Shown: positions 23,330 to 34,101 of the stretch, piece after piece
Position numbering within the stretch: the stretch's first letter is position 1
How the letters are laid out: every line of letters begins with the position of its first letter
NCBI GenBank assembly: GCA_037157565.1
Contig: JAZHRO010000014.1
Location: 100,223,501 to 100,287,500 of the forward strand
Length of the DNA: 64,000 nucleotides
Source: Thalassia testudinum
Taxonomy: Eukaryota; Streptophyta; Magnoliopsida; Alismatales; Hydrocharitaceae
Reading direction: 5' to 3'
Program-made: the position numbers and the translations under genes
Notes under the pieces: model-generated
The model's input: the letters and a program-made list of their open reading frames with translations, nothing else
Databases searched by the model: none
Told to the model about the DNA's origin: nothing

Positions 23330-24125
23330 TAGAGTAGCTAGCTTAGGTAGGCTTGAGTTGGTGGAGCTAGCTAGGGTTGATTTTGGAGGTAATGAATGGC
23401 CAAGGAGCTGGTTGTTAGCTATGCTAAGCTAAGCTAAGATAAGCTAAGCTAGCTTAGCTAAAGGTGGAGTGGAGGAGAAGGTGTTGGAGCTAGGGTTTGG
23501 AGGAAGGAGCTGAGGAGGAGAGTCTGGAGCTGGAGCTGGCTGCTACTGAAGAGGCTGGCATGGGGCTACTCTAGCTGGCTTAGCTTGCTAGTTCTTTGCT
23601 AGCTACTAAGCCAAGCTAAAGTGAGCTAGCTTCTACCAAAATGAGCTGAGGTGAGCTAGGTCTGGTGCTCCCGGGGAGAATCAAGCTGGTTGAGGCAGCT
23701 AAGGTAGCTTAGCTCAACTGAGTTGAGCTAAGCTGAGTCCCCGGGAGCTGGACTTGAGCTTCCTGAGCTGAGATGAATTCTTCTTCAGCTGGCTGGAGTT
23801 GAGTGGAGCTGAATGTAGCTGGATCTGAGCTGGGATGAACTCCTGTCAACTCAGCTGAGCTAGCTAGAGCTCCCTGTGAACTAGTGGGAGCTGAGATGAG
23901 CTAGACTCAGCTAAGTTGAGCTGGATCTGAGCTGACTTGAGCTAGGGTGAGCTAAGATGAACTCTCTTGAGCTGCCATCCAGCTGAGATTAGCTGAATGG
24001 AGCTGGGATGAGCTAACCCTAGTTCAAGTAAGCTAGGTTCCAGCTGCGGTGAGCTGGATCAAGCTGAGGTGAGCTGGATCAAGCTGAGGTGAGCTGGATT
24101 AGGCTGAGTTCCAGCTAGTCTGGGC
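23330..24125 (-). repeat. AGCT-rich degenerate palindromic array in the A U3
   Basis: About 800 bases in which agct recurs roughly every 8-12 bases, with motifs such as gctaagct, gagctgag and tgagctgga. It includes three tandem 20-bp units at 24042-24101 (agctg[ca]ggtgagctggat). It is conserved in LTR A-2, LTR A-3 and both B LTRs. Confidence 0.85.
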
Positions 24126-24349
24126 TTCTCCTTCACCATTTGCCTTCTTGAGTGCTAGGGTTTTAGGGATCTGTGCATCTGTACATCCCTAACACTCACA
24201 AAAACTCATTAAAACGACAATAAAAAAATGCAATGCATGCCTATCCTAATTTATGCCTAAATGCAGCCCAAAAACCCGTTTGCGGAGTAAAATCCTAAGA
24301 GCTAGGTTTGTTTTAATGCATAAGAATGATGATAAACTGGCGTTTATCA

Positions 24350-25766
24350 CACCCCCATGCTTATCTTTTGCTAGTCTCTTAGCAAAACTTAAAACGGAAT
24401 TTTTGGGAAATCTAATTTTTTTGACTTTGGAGGAGAAAAAGAGATCAATGGACCTTGGCAGATTAAAAACACTGGAGGTACGGGATTTGTTAAAGATAAA
24501 CATCGGGATTTGTTTTTGGATTCAACCATTAGATAGAACGGGATCAATATATCTTCCAAAAAATTCTCAAATTAACCCCTTGTTAATTCAGATGACTTGA
24601 AATGTTTGTTTTTAGGAATTTTTTTTGGCTCATGAATCTGATTCTCAACTTGCAAAATCCTTTAAAACCTTGTGGCTGTGCTTGTGAAAAGCCAACATTT
24701 ATAAGGGCATGTTAATTTATTTATATATATATATATTTTTTTTTTCTCCCCCATGCTTATTTTTAGCTTAGTCTTACAACAGATGTGTTGGGATCATCAT
24801 TCCCGTTACCATTTCTCGAGGGGGCTCTGGCGCCAGTACTTCGAGATAGCACTGTCCATGACACCACCCAGGAGCTCACAACCCCAGAACACGATGCGGT
24901 GAAAAGGGGTGCTCCAAACAAACTCAAGCTCTTGCTCCGACACTATAGGTAGAGCACCGTCCAAGACACTTGAGCTGCTAAAGTGCGCTTTAATGCTCCG
25001 TCTAAAGATATGAAATATAGATATGGAGCAACGCCGAGGTGGTAACATGTTGACATCGCGTCCTTAAAGGAGGCATTTTCCTCCTTCCCGGCGGTGGGAA
25101 CTCAAACCAATGATCTGCTTCAGACTTTCACTAAGTCCAAACAAGGGAGTTTTTCAAATTTTTAGTTATCTTTAAGTGTTGGCTTGTGTGTGAAGAGTGA
25201 CACAAGAAGTTTCTCAAAACATGCAAGTTTTTGAATCAGAAGCTAAGTCAAATAATTTCCATATTGCAAAATAGGATCAAGTCACCTGAACTATTATGAG
25301 TTCAGGTGGAATTTTATAGAAAGATATCTGATCTTGTCTAAAATAGACCCTGGAATTCTAATGATCAGATCCATATCCTCATCCTTAGTTTGTTAAGGAT
25401 TAAATCCATTGTACAAAAAGTGAAGTTTTCGACCTTAGTCCCGATTTCAAAATTTTTCCTCAAAAAGTTTTGAACATTTTTTATTTATATATATATATAT
25501 TTTTATTTTTTTTGGGTATGCAAGCAGGAAATAAATTAAACAAAAATGCATGTTTTTAGGTTTTGAAAATCCTGAATCGATCGTAAAAATTTAAAAACAA
25601 CGCCCCATGCTTAAGATATGCCATGTCCTCATGCATTAGGAGGGAAAAGGGATCACCTTAGTGATGACGGTCGGGTTTAGGATGAACAAAACCTGGAAAA
25701 AGAAGAAAAAAAGGAACGCAAGAAAATGATGGGTTACCTCCCATCCAGTGCTATCTTTTACGCCAT
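24350..25766 (-). other. A-1 3' non-coding region and polypurine tracts
   Basis: Between the stop codon and the 3' LTR there is no polymerase or env-like gene. On the reverse strand the true polypurine tract aagcatgggggtg touches the LTR (24350-24361). Two look-alikes occur at 24746-24759 and 25601-25614. A stretch at about 24810-25110 is conserved in B (55310-55570) and partly in D. It contains tgctcc...ggagca and gggaatgatgatccc inverted repeats. An 80-codon frame at 24806-25048 is interrupted in B, so I do not call it a gene. Confidence 0.75.
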
Positions 25767-28700
25767 TCAGCCGGGCGTGAAGGTATGCACGGAAGACGTA
25801 AGATCATGTAAATAATTGGACACTTGGATCCCCACAAAAAAGGTGTCGTCTTCTAGATCCCTAAAAAATTGATTAGAAATAATATTGCGATCAAAGTTGG
25901 ATGGAAAATGATAAGTGTAGCCTGAGTCTGGCCATGGGTTTAAATTAGGTTGGGTGCCAAACTCAGGCGGGGTTGGTGGCAGGTCCGTTAGAAAGGGGTC
26001 GGGGAAGGAATGGTGAGGATTGGGTGAAGTTAGTGTGGAAAAGTTAGGTGCGTGAATAGTGGGTGGGTTAGGGGGGGTATCAGGAATAAATTTGGGGTCA
26101 AGACAAGTTTCCGGATCACAGATTTCGCCGACCACTGATTCTGAATCAGAGTCCTCAAAAAAATTATGGTCGGTAAGGGTATCTATTAACATTGTCTCCT
26201 CCACCATATTGGAAATTTCAGTATCTGAGTCCTCAAAGAAGTTATCATCATGGAATCTCCTGGAGGATTTAAAAATATCTAAAGTGATAGTTTGGCCTGC
26301 ACAGTTAATATCCATTTTGCCTGTGTGGCAATTGATATTTGCCTTTGCAGTGGCCAAAAAGGGGCGTCCAAGGATTATTGGGGAGTCCAGTAATGATTCA
26401 GGTGCCTCAATGTCAAGAACCAGAAAGTCTGCAGGGAAGATACAATTCTGGACATTGATTAAAACATCCTCGATAATCCCACGAGGTTTGATTGTAGATC
26501 GGTCGGCTAATTGCAGGGTAACCTCGACGGGTTTTAATTCACCGATATGAAATTCTTCGAATAAACTCGTGGGAATAATATTAACTGAGGCACCAAGATC
26601 AAGGAGGGCGCGATTAAATGTAGTGTCATCAATAATTACAGAAATTAAAGGCGACCCCGGATCTTTCATCTTAGGAGGCAGCTTACTCTGTATGACAGAG
26701 CTTACTGTCTCTGAAAGATGCACCTGTCCTAGATTTTTAGCCTGCCTTTTAGGAGTACAAATATCCTTCAAAAATTTAGCATAGGCAGGTATATATTTGA
26801 TGGCATCTAGGAGAGGAATATTGATATGAACTTGCCCAAATAGCTCCATGAGTTCTTCTGTAGTGGGCTCAGATTTCTTTTTTTTGTTGGTGGTGGGGTA
26901 GAGAGCTTGTGGGAAAGGGACAGGAATCTTGTCTTGATATTTTTGTTTTTCTTTTTCTTCCTGATGGGGAGGTGGGGAGTCAATTTGCACAGGTATCTTA
27001 CCAGGTTCGTGTGAAGGCCTGGGGTCAGTGGTGGTTTTCCCACTCCTCAAAGTAACTGCATGTGCAGTCGGATTATTATTTAGAGGAGGTGGGGGGGCCT
27101 GTGATTGCAGAAACCTGGGCGGCTGCTGAGGTGGTGGATTAGGAGGATGCTGATGTGGATAATGTGGATTTCTGCCCATATAATGGTTTCCTTGGTGATT
27201 AGGGTTGGGTATGGGTTGGGACGGAAGATGTCCTACAGGTCTTTGCATGGGAGTAACCCCAATCTGATTGTTCAGATTTGTGATGTTGCGGGTTACTTCC
27301 GTCATTTTTGTTTGCATATCCTGCAGGGTTCGCAGCATCTGGGCATTGATATCTTGTTGGGATGGCCCAGGATGGAAGTTTGGATTCAACCCATACCCAT
27401 TAAAATGATATGGTTGGGAGGAAACTTCATTATTCCAGGAGTAGTTCGGGTAATTTTTCCAATTGGAAGAATTTTTAAAGGGCTCCTGGATGGCAGAAAT
27501 ATTTTGAGTGGGGTTAAGATCTGGATAGTTGTAGTTCCCCAGTGAATCATGGGCAACCTCAGAATAATCAGCAGGGGTAGTGTTGAGATTGTGCAAATTT
27601 TCTCTTTGTGGAAAGTTAGGTTGGGTTAGATGTGGGTGTGGAGCTTGAGTTGAAGTGGCTAGTCTTTCCTCAATTTTCTTTTGATTAATATGCATCTGGT
27701 CGAGTTTTTGAGCAATCAATTGAAGATCGTCTTGGGTGACAGGGATAGATTGAGTGCCTATTTCATGAACACCGAACTGCGGGTTTTGGGTTCTGCAAAA
27801 TGTGTTCATGGAAGCTTGATTAAATGAGTTTTCACTCATTTCTTCGAACAGGTCATAGGCACTTTCTGCATCTTTATTTAAAAAGTTGCCGCCACAAGAG
27901 GCGTCGACAAACTGTCGGATTTGATCTTCTAATCCATGATAGAAGATTTGCACGAGCTGCCATAAAGGAATCTCGTGGTGCGGGCAACTTCTTAAAAGGT
28001 CTTGAAAACTTTCCCAAGAATCATGGAAAGTTTCACCAGATTTTTGGTGAAAGGTCGTAATAGATCTTCGTAAGGAATTGGTACGACCTATGGGAAAGAA
28101 TTTCTTGAGGAAGGCACTCTTGAGTTGAGGCCATGTTGTAATGGGTCGGCCAATGGTCCTGAACCAATAAGCGGCCTTATCTTTAAGAGATAATGGAAAA
28201 AGCCGCATCAGCCATATGTCTTCTTGCACATTTCGGGAATGGGTTGTCTGTGCAAGAAGAGTTAGTTCTTCAAGGTGGCTGAAAGGGTCTTCCCTAGGAA
28301 GGCCATGAAAGTGTTTAATCAGGTTCAGGACGGCTGGCTTGATCTCAAAGTCCCCCTCCGGTATGACCACCCCTGGTCGTTCCTCATAATAAGACGGATC
28401 ATAGAAATCTTTTAGAGGAACAACAGGCTGCTGACGGGGTGGTGGGTTTGGCCTTGGATTGGCTAGGTTTTGGATGTTCCTAGTCAATGTTTGTTGATTG
28501 GAATTTAATTTATTAGTCTGATCGGCCATCAATTTTAAAAGATCAGGTAGGGGGTCTTGATGTTGTGTGTGGGGCAACTCAAGATTGGGGAGCTCCAAGT
28601 GTGGGAAGTTACTGGTGGTTGGGTTTTGGGTGGAAGGGTTAGAATTAGGGTTAGAGGTGGGGCTAGAGGTAGACTTGGAAGGGTCAGTGGACCTATTTTG

Positions 28701-28808
28701 TTGTGTTTCCATTTTTTCAGGAGAAGACAGAAAAAGTGGTCTTTTTACGTGGGGGGCGAAATCAAATGGTCCTTCCAAGTGCGGATTTTGAGACCGTCGC
28801 CCATGCAT
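25767..28808 (-). CDS. gag-pro: Gag-protease polyprotein, intact, element A unit 1 (1013 aa)
   Basis: It makes the capsid and the aspartic protease that matures it. The start (MHGRRSQNPHLEGPF) is shared by unit 2 and B, whose leaders also match. Residues 1-130 are low-complexity (Ser/Thr/Asn/Pro). Residues about 165-330 are the retrotransposon Gag domain (LMRLFPLSLKDKAAYWFR, FLKKFFPIGRTNSLRRSI, FHDSWESFQDLL). Residues 390-650 are Pro/Gln/Asn-rich. Protease is about 700-850, with LLDLGASVNIIP (735-746) as the active site and IILGRPFLATA (811-821) as the second conserved block. An acidic tail with two NFFEDSD repeats (856-862, 882-888) ends in FTPG. No zinc knuckle, reverse transcriptase, RNase H or integrase is present. 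The frame is uninterrupted, so the copy is young or selected. Confidence 0.93.
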   Translation of the reverse strand: MHGRRSQNPHLEGPFDFAPHVKRPLFLSSPEKMETQQNRSTDPSKSTSSPTSNPNSNPSTQNPTTSNFPHLELPNLELPHTQHQDPLPDLLKLMADQTNKLNSNQQTLTRNIQNLANPRPNPPPRQQPVVPLKDFYDPSYYEERPGVVIPEGDFEIKPAVLNLIKHFHGLPREDPFSHLEELTLLAQTTHSRNVQEDIWLMRLFPLSLKDKAAYWFRTIGRPITTWPQLKSAFLKKFFPIGRTNSLRRSITTFHQKSGETFHDSWESFQDLLRSCPHHEIPLWQLVQIFYHGLEDQIRQFVDASCGGNFLNKDAESAYDLFEEMSENSFNQASMNTFCRTQNPQFGVHEIGTQSIPVTQDDLQLIAQKLDQMHINQKKIEERLATSTQAPHPHLTQPNFPQRENLHNLNTTPADYSEVAHDSLGNYNYPDLNPTQNISAIQEPFKNSSNWKNYPNYSWNNEVSSQPYHFNGYGLNPNFHPGPSQQDINAQMLRTLQDMQTKMTEVTRNITNLNNQIGVTPMQRPVGHLPSQPIPNPNHQGNHYMGRNPHYPHQHPPNPPPQQPPRFLQSQAPPPPLNNNPTAHAVTLRSGKTTTDPRPSHEPGKIPVQIDSPPPHQEEKEKQKYQDKIPVPFPQALYPTTNKKKKSEPTTEELMELFGQVHINIPLLDAIKYIPAYAKFLKDICTPKRQAKNLGQVHLSETVSSVIQSKLPPKMKDPGSPLISVIIDDTTFNRALLDLGASVNIIPTSLFEEFHIGELKPVEVTLQLADRSTIKPRGIIEDVLINVQNCIFPADFLVLDIEAPESLLDSPIILGRPFLATAKANINCHTGKMDINCAGQTITLDIFKSSRRFHDDNFFEDSDTEISNMVEETMLIDTLTDHNFFEDSDSESVVGEICDPETCLDPKFIPDTPPNPPTIHAPNFSTLTSPNPHHSFPDPFLTDLPPTPPEFGTQPNLNPWPDSGYTYHFPSNFDRNIISNQFFRDLEDDTFFVGIQVSNYLHDLTSSVHTFTPG

Positions 28809-30380
28809 AAAATGGAAGAACGGGGAGGGGAGGAGAAGAGAAAGAGATGAGAGAAAGTGTGCAATTCAAACAAACAAAAACTAGACCTAACTTAATTGTG
28901 ACTCCCTAATAATAACCTAAGACTTGGTCTATATAGGAAATAAGTAGTCAATAGTGAATACCCGTTCTATCAACAAATCTAGCCAAGTTGCTTAAGGGGA
29001 GGTTTGGGCCCAAACGTTTCCCAGGGAAAACCCCAGGTGCTTGTACAAACCCGCGCCTGGTCGTTTGACACGGCCCCTCAGCCTGAACACCAGATATAGA
29101 TGACAGAATTGGTACTAACTAAAGAAAACTTAAGACCTAAATAGCAAGCCTAAGTTGATAAAGCCTTAGGGGTCAAGTTGCTACAAATTTTAATTAGGTC
29201 TAGGATTCTATAGTGCACACGGAATGTGGAGGGCGTTTATTGGGTTGTTGCCCTGTTATTTGATTTTTTTGTGTGTGTGCAGGAATTGGAGAGTGGCTCC
29301 AATGAAAATCAAGTTGTCACACAATTTTTTTTTTGTATTTTTGTCTTTTAGGATTTGATTTAATTGAATGTATTTTAGGGTTTCTTTAGTTAAATTTTCA
29401 AACAAGTTTGAAAACCCACAATCAAAGGAAAACAAGTTGTATGGGTGATTGTATATTTCCTTTGAATTAATCCTCAAAAGAGAAAGAAAGAAACCCTAAG
29501 CCAATTATCCCTAAGACAGAAATTTAACTACCAATGAGTTATTTTTTAGGCTTTCAGAATTAAGTAGTGGTCCAAACAAGTCAAACAACACCACTACTTT
29601 GAATAAAATCAAACAAGGATTCCAGAAAAGATTTTTGTAAGATTTTAGGAATTCGTTTGATAATTGTTTTGAATTTTTAATTGTACTGGTGTCAAAGTCC
29701 AGAAATAATACCTGTGGGTATTATGAACTTTTTAGTACTACCACCGACCTCAGAAAATTTTTATGATTTTATATGATATATAAAATTTTACAAGGATTCC
29801 AACAATCTCAATTTCCCAAAAATTGGATGAGTATAAAAATTCTGAAAATTCACGGACAGTAGCAAAACAGGAAGATAAGAGGGTATGACCTCTCTGCAAT
29901 CCACGAATTTTTAAAAATTAAATACAAATCCAATTGATTTGAACTTTGGAACAGATGTTCCTAACTTAATTTGGAATCACTCTATGAAATTTTATGATTT
30001 TAGGAGGCCTGGGGTGTTAGGAATCGATTTTTCAAGTCCGGACAGAAATCTGGACCCGAAAAATAGAACACCAATACTTGCAATGGAGTGGTGTTAAAGA
30101 AGCATACAAGCAAACAATGGATTTTAAAATGCACCACTCCACTTAATTTAAGTGTTTAGGGTCCTGAAAGCCAATTTTAATATATTTTTGGTAGTTTTAA
30201 TTATTTATGTGACCAGAAAGAGGAACCAACCTAAATTTTCGCGGGAAGAAAAGGACCTTTGAGCTCTCTCTTCCAGATTCCTGCCTTCCCGCTGTAGTTC
30301 CTGCACACACAAAAGAAAGAAAGATAAGGGGATGAGATCCACTTCAAGCAAGAGAAAATGAGTTAATGCAAAGCCGTGCC
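28809..30380 (-). other. A-1 leader (untranslated)
   Basis: About 1.57 kb on the reverse strand between primer site and start codon, AT-rich with short repeats around aattttta. Near its 5' end tttgtgtgtgcag (complement of about 30295-30307) occupies the same place as the splice-acceptor-like tract in C, F, B and G. There is no supported gene. Confidence 0.65.
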
Positions 30381-30398
30381 TCCTCGGCAACGGCGCCA
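30381..30398 (-). other. Primer-binding site (tRNA-Asp) of A unit 1
   Basis: On the reverse strand tggcgccgttgccgagga, one change from the tRNA-Asp complement, separated from LTR A-2 by cttt t (30399-30403). Confidence 0.9.
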
Positions 30399-30403
30399 AA
30401 AAG

Positions 30404-32687
30404 TGATAGCGATAATACGCGGTTTGTTAAATACGTCGTTGTAACGCGCAAAATCGATCAACTCTTAAATTTATATTCCTAGATAGGGGAGTATCTAGGG
30501 TCGTCCAAGGAGACAATATGGTTGCAAAATTGATTCTCTTGCTTGGAATATATCTCAACTTTCTTTTTGGTAATTTTCAATATACCATTTTTCTTTATTT
30601 TTCAACTAAGGCAACATGCGAACTGATGGCGGGAAAAGTGTTTACACTTCCAATTAAGTAAACAACTCTAAAGTAGCAAGTAGAGCCTCTCCCTAAGCTC
30701 ACTCTAGGCAAGTGGAGACCTAGAATAATTAGGGAGAGGAAGTGAAGAATGCTGAAAATAAGCAAAAAGAAATGCAAACAAGATATGCGAAAAAGGCAAC
30801 TAGATAAGTGATAAAATGTTTAACAAAAAAGCCTAGTAGAGGAATGCTTCTACTACTTGATATTTGAAGTAAAATAAAACACAAATCCTATAAATAGATG
30901 GTGAAGAAGAGGGCTTCTTGCTCCAAGGTTGGTGGCTCCCAAGCTTGAAAAGAATCCTTCAACTCCTTCCTTGCAGAACTCCGGCAAGGTGATGACCTCC
31001 AAGGCAAGCCCTAAGGGGGCGTGCCCTAAGTTTCTCTCCAAGGGTGGACGTCCACCCTAAGTCCTTCTCCCTTGCCTGGCCGTCCTCCTTGAACTGGAAG
31101 AGTCCTCCTCCTTGGAATGGCCCAAGTTGAAGAGAGTGGGGAGAAGAAGGCACCAAAAGGGCTGGTGGTGTGCCCCTTTAATCTCCTTCTCTACTCCTTC
31201 TCCTTGGGCGTAGGTATAGGTGGATGTAGGTGGAAAATACACTAAAGGAGGATGCCCAAAAATGGTGGTAGGTGGTGGCTTTTTATAGAATAGGAGGGGG
31301 GCTATGATGACCTTTGAAATGGATGGCCAAGATGAGTTGATGGAGGTGGTTGGAGATCCCATGGCCAAGGAGAGTTGGCGCCACCTTAAAGGGCACCAAG
31401 GGGTAGTTATGGGTGTTGACACCCTTTGGTGTTGGCGCCAAAATGGGCATTCTAGAAGGTCATTAGTTGGCGCCACCTTAAGGTTCTAGAAGGGGGGATA
31501 TGTGGATGGCTAGGATGGCTTATGTGGGTAGGTGTAGGGTGGATTTAAGGGGCTGAAAGTGGCGCCAATATAGAGGTGGTTAGGGGTGGTTTTTGGCGCC
31601 AACTTGAAGTGTCTTTTGGTGGAGATAATGGGGTGAAGGGATGGCTAGGAGGTGGCGCCAACTTGAGTAGAGTAGCTAGCTTAGGTAGGCTTGAGTTGGT
31701 GGAGCTAGCTAGGGTTGATTTTGGAGGTAATGAATGGCCAAGGAGCTGGTTGTTAGCTATGCTAAGCTAAGCTAAGATAAGCTAAGCTAGCTTAGCTAAA
31801 GGTGGAGTGGAGGAGAAGGTGTTGGAGCTAGGGTTTGGAGGAAGGAGCTGAGGAGGAGAGTCTGGAGCTGGAGCTGGCTGCTACTGAAGAGGCTGGCATG
31901 GGGCTACTCTAGCTGGCTTAGCTTGCTAGTTCTTTGCTAGCTACTAAGCCAAGCTAAAGTGAGCTAGCTTCTACCAAAATGAGCTGAGGTGAGCTAGGTC
32001 TGGTGCTCCCGGGGAGAATCAAGCTGGTTGAGGCAGCTAAGGTAGCTTAGCTCAACTGAGTTGAGCTAAGCTGAGTCCCCGGGAGCTGGACTTGAGCTTC
32101 CTGAGCTGAGATGAATTCTTCTTCAGCTGGCTGGAGTTGAGTGGAGCTGAATGTAGCTGGATCTGAGCTGGGATGAACTCCTGTCAACTCAGCTGAGCTA
32201 GCTAGAGCTCCCTGTGAACTAGTGTGAGCTGAGATGAGCTAGACTCAGCTAAGTTGAGCTGGATCTGAGCTGACTTGAGCTAGGGTGAGCTAAGATGAAC
32301 TCTCTTGAGCTGCCATCCAGCTGAGATTAGCTGAATGGAGCTGGGATGAGCTAACCCTAGTTCAAGTAAGCTAGGTTCCAGCTGCGGTGAGCTGGATCAA
32401 GCTGAGGTGAGCTGGATCAAGCTGAGGTGAGCTGGATTAGGCTGAGTTCCAGCTAGTCTGGGCTTCTCCTTCACCATTTGCCTTCTTGAGTGCTAGGGTT
32501 TTAGGGATCTGTGCATCTGTACATCCCTAACACTCACAAAAACTCATTAAAACGACAATAAAAAAATGCAATGCATGCCTATCCTAATTTATGCCTAAAT
32601 GCAGCCCAAAAACCCGTTTGCGGAGTAAAATCCTAAGAGCTAGGTTTGTTTTAATGCATAAGAATGATGATAAACTGGCGTTTATCA
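30404..32687 (-). repeat. LTR A-2 (2284 bp), shared by units 1 and 2
   Basis: Same length and edges as LTR A-1, with a handful of substitutions. It is the 5' LTR of unit 1 and the 3' LTR of unit 2. It has an intact TATA box and all six GGCGCC sites. Confidence 0.93.
31279..31288 (-). promoter_or_regulatory. TATA box of LTR A-2
   Basis: ctataaaaag on the reverse strand, the only intact promoter positioned to drive a complete A unit (unit 1) in this window. Confidence 0.65.
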
Positions 32688-34101
32688 CACCCCCATGCTT
32701 ATCTTTTGCTAGTCTCTTAGCAAAACTTAAAACGGAATTTTTGGGAAATCTAATTTTTTTGACTTTGGAGGAGAAAAAGAGATCAATGGACCTTGGCAGA
32801 TTAAAAACACTGGAGGTACGGGATTTGTTAAAGATAAACATCGGGATTTGTTTTTGGATTCAACCATTAGATAGAACGGGATCAATATATCTTCAAAAAA
32901 ATTCTCAAATTAACCCCTTGTTAATTCAGATGACTTGAAATGTTTGTTTTTAGGAATTTTTTTTGGCTCATGAATCTGATTCTCAACTTGCAAAATCCTT
33001 TAAAACCTTGTGGCTGTGCTTGTGAAAAGCCAACATTTATAAGGGCGTGTTAATTTATTTATATATATATATTTTTTTTTTTCTCCCCCATGCTTATTTT
33101 TAGCTTAGTCTTACAACTGATGTGTTGGGATCATCATTCCCGTTACCATTTCTCGAGGGGGCTCTGGCGCCAGTACTTCGAGATAGCACTGTCCATGACA
33201 CCACCCAGGAGCTCACAACCCCAGAACACGATGCGGTGAAAAGGGGCGCTCCAAACAAACTCAAGCTCTTGCTCCGACACTATAGGTAGAGCACCGTCCA
33301 AGACACTTGAGCTGCTAAAGTGCGCTTTAATGCTCCGTCTAAAGATATGAAATATAGATATGGAGCAACGCCGAGGTGGTAACATGTTGACATCGCGTCC
33401 TTAAAGGAGGCATTTTCCTCCTTCCCGGCGGTGGGAACTCAAACCAATGATCTGCTTCAGACTTTCACTAAGTCCAAACAAGGGAGTTTTTCAAATTTTT
33501 AGTTATCTTTAAGTGTTGGCTTGTGTGTGAAGAGTGACACAAGAAGTTTCTCAAAACATGCAAGTTTTTGAATCAGAAGCTAAGTCAAATAATTTCCATA
33601 TTACAAAATAGGATCAAGTCACCTGAACTATTATGAGTTCAGGTGGAATTTTATAGAAAGATATCTGATCTTGTCTAAAATAGACCCTGGAATTCTAATG
33701 ATCAGATCCATATCCTCATCCTTAGTTTGTTAAGGATTAAATCCATTGTACAAAAAGTGAAGTTTTCGACCTTAGTCCCGATTTCAAAATTTTTCCTCAA
33801 AAAGTTTTGAACATTTTTTATTTATATATATATATTTTTATTTTTTTTGGGTATGCAAGCAGGAAATAAATTAAACAAAAATGCATGTTTTTAGGTTTTG
33901 AAAATCCTGAATCGATCGTAAAAATTTAAAAACAACGCCCCATGCTTAAGATATGCCATGTCCTCATGCATTAGGAGGGAAAAGGGATCACCTTAGTGAT
34001 GACGGTCGGGTTTAGGATGAACAAAACCTGGAAAAAGAAGAAAAAAAGGAACGCAAGAAAATGATGGGTTACCTCCCATCCAGTGCTATCTTTTACGCCA
34101 T
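32688..34101 (-). other. A-2 3' non-coding region and polypurine tracts
   Basis: Near-identical to 24350-25766, with the same three polypurine-like tracts and conserved central stretch. Differences are a shorter TA run and scattered substitutions. Confidence 0.75.

Larger units (their letters stand above)
22066..24349 (-). repeat. LTR A-1 (2284 bp)
   Basis: On the reverse strand it starts tgataaacgccagtttatca and ends tatcgctatca. It is almost identical to 30404-32687. U3 holds an AGCT-rich palindromic array and GGCGCC sites; R/U5 follows the TATA box at 22941-22950. Confidence 0.93.

Noticed and set aside
23330..24125. CRISPR-like or satellite array in the A LTR
   Set aside because: There are no regular repeats with unique spacers; the repeats are short, degenerate and part of an LTR in a plant genome.
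24806..25048. An 80-codon reverse-strand frame in the 3' region of all three A copies
   Set aside because: The homologous stretch in B (55330-55570) has in-frame stops and shifts, while the nucleotide sequence itself is conserved. A non-coding structured element explains it better.
26059..26550. A 163-codon + strand frame repeated at 34394-34885
   Set aside because: It lies opposite the gag-protease frame and its conservation follows from that frame. Codon composition and homology support only the reverse strand.
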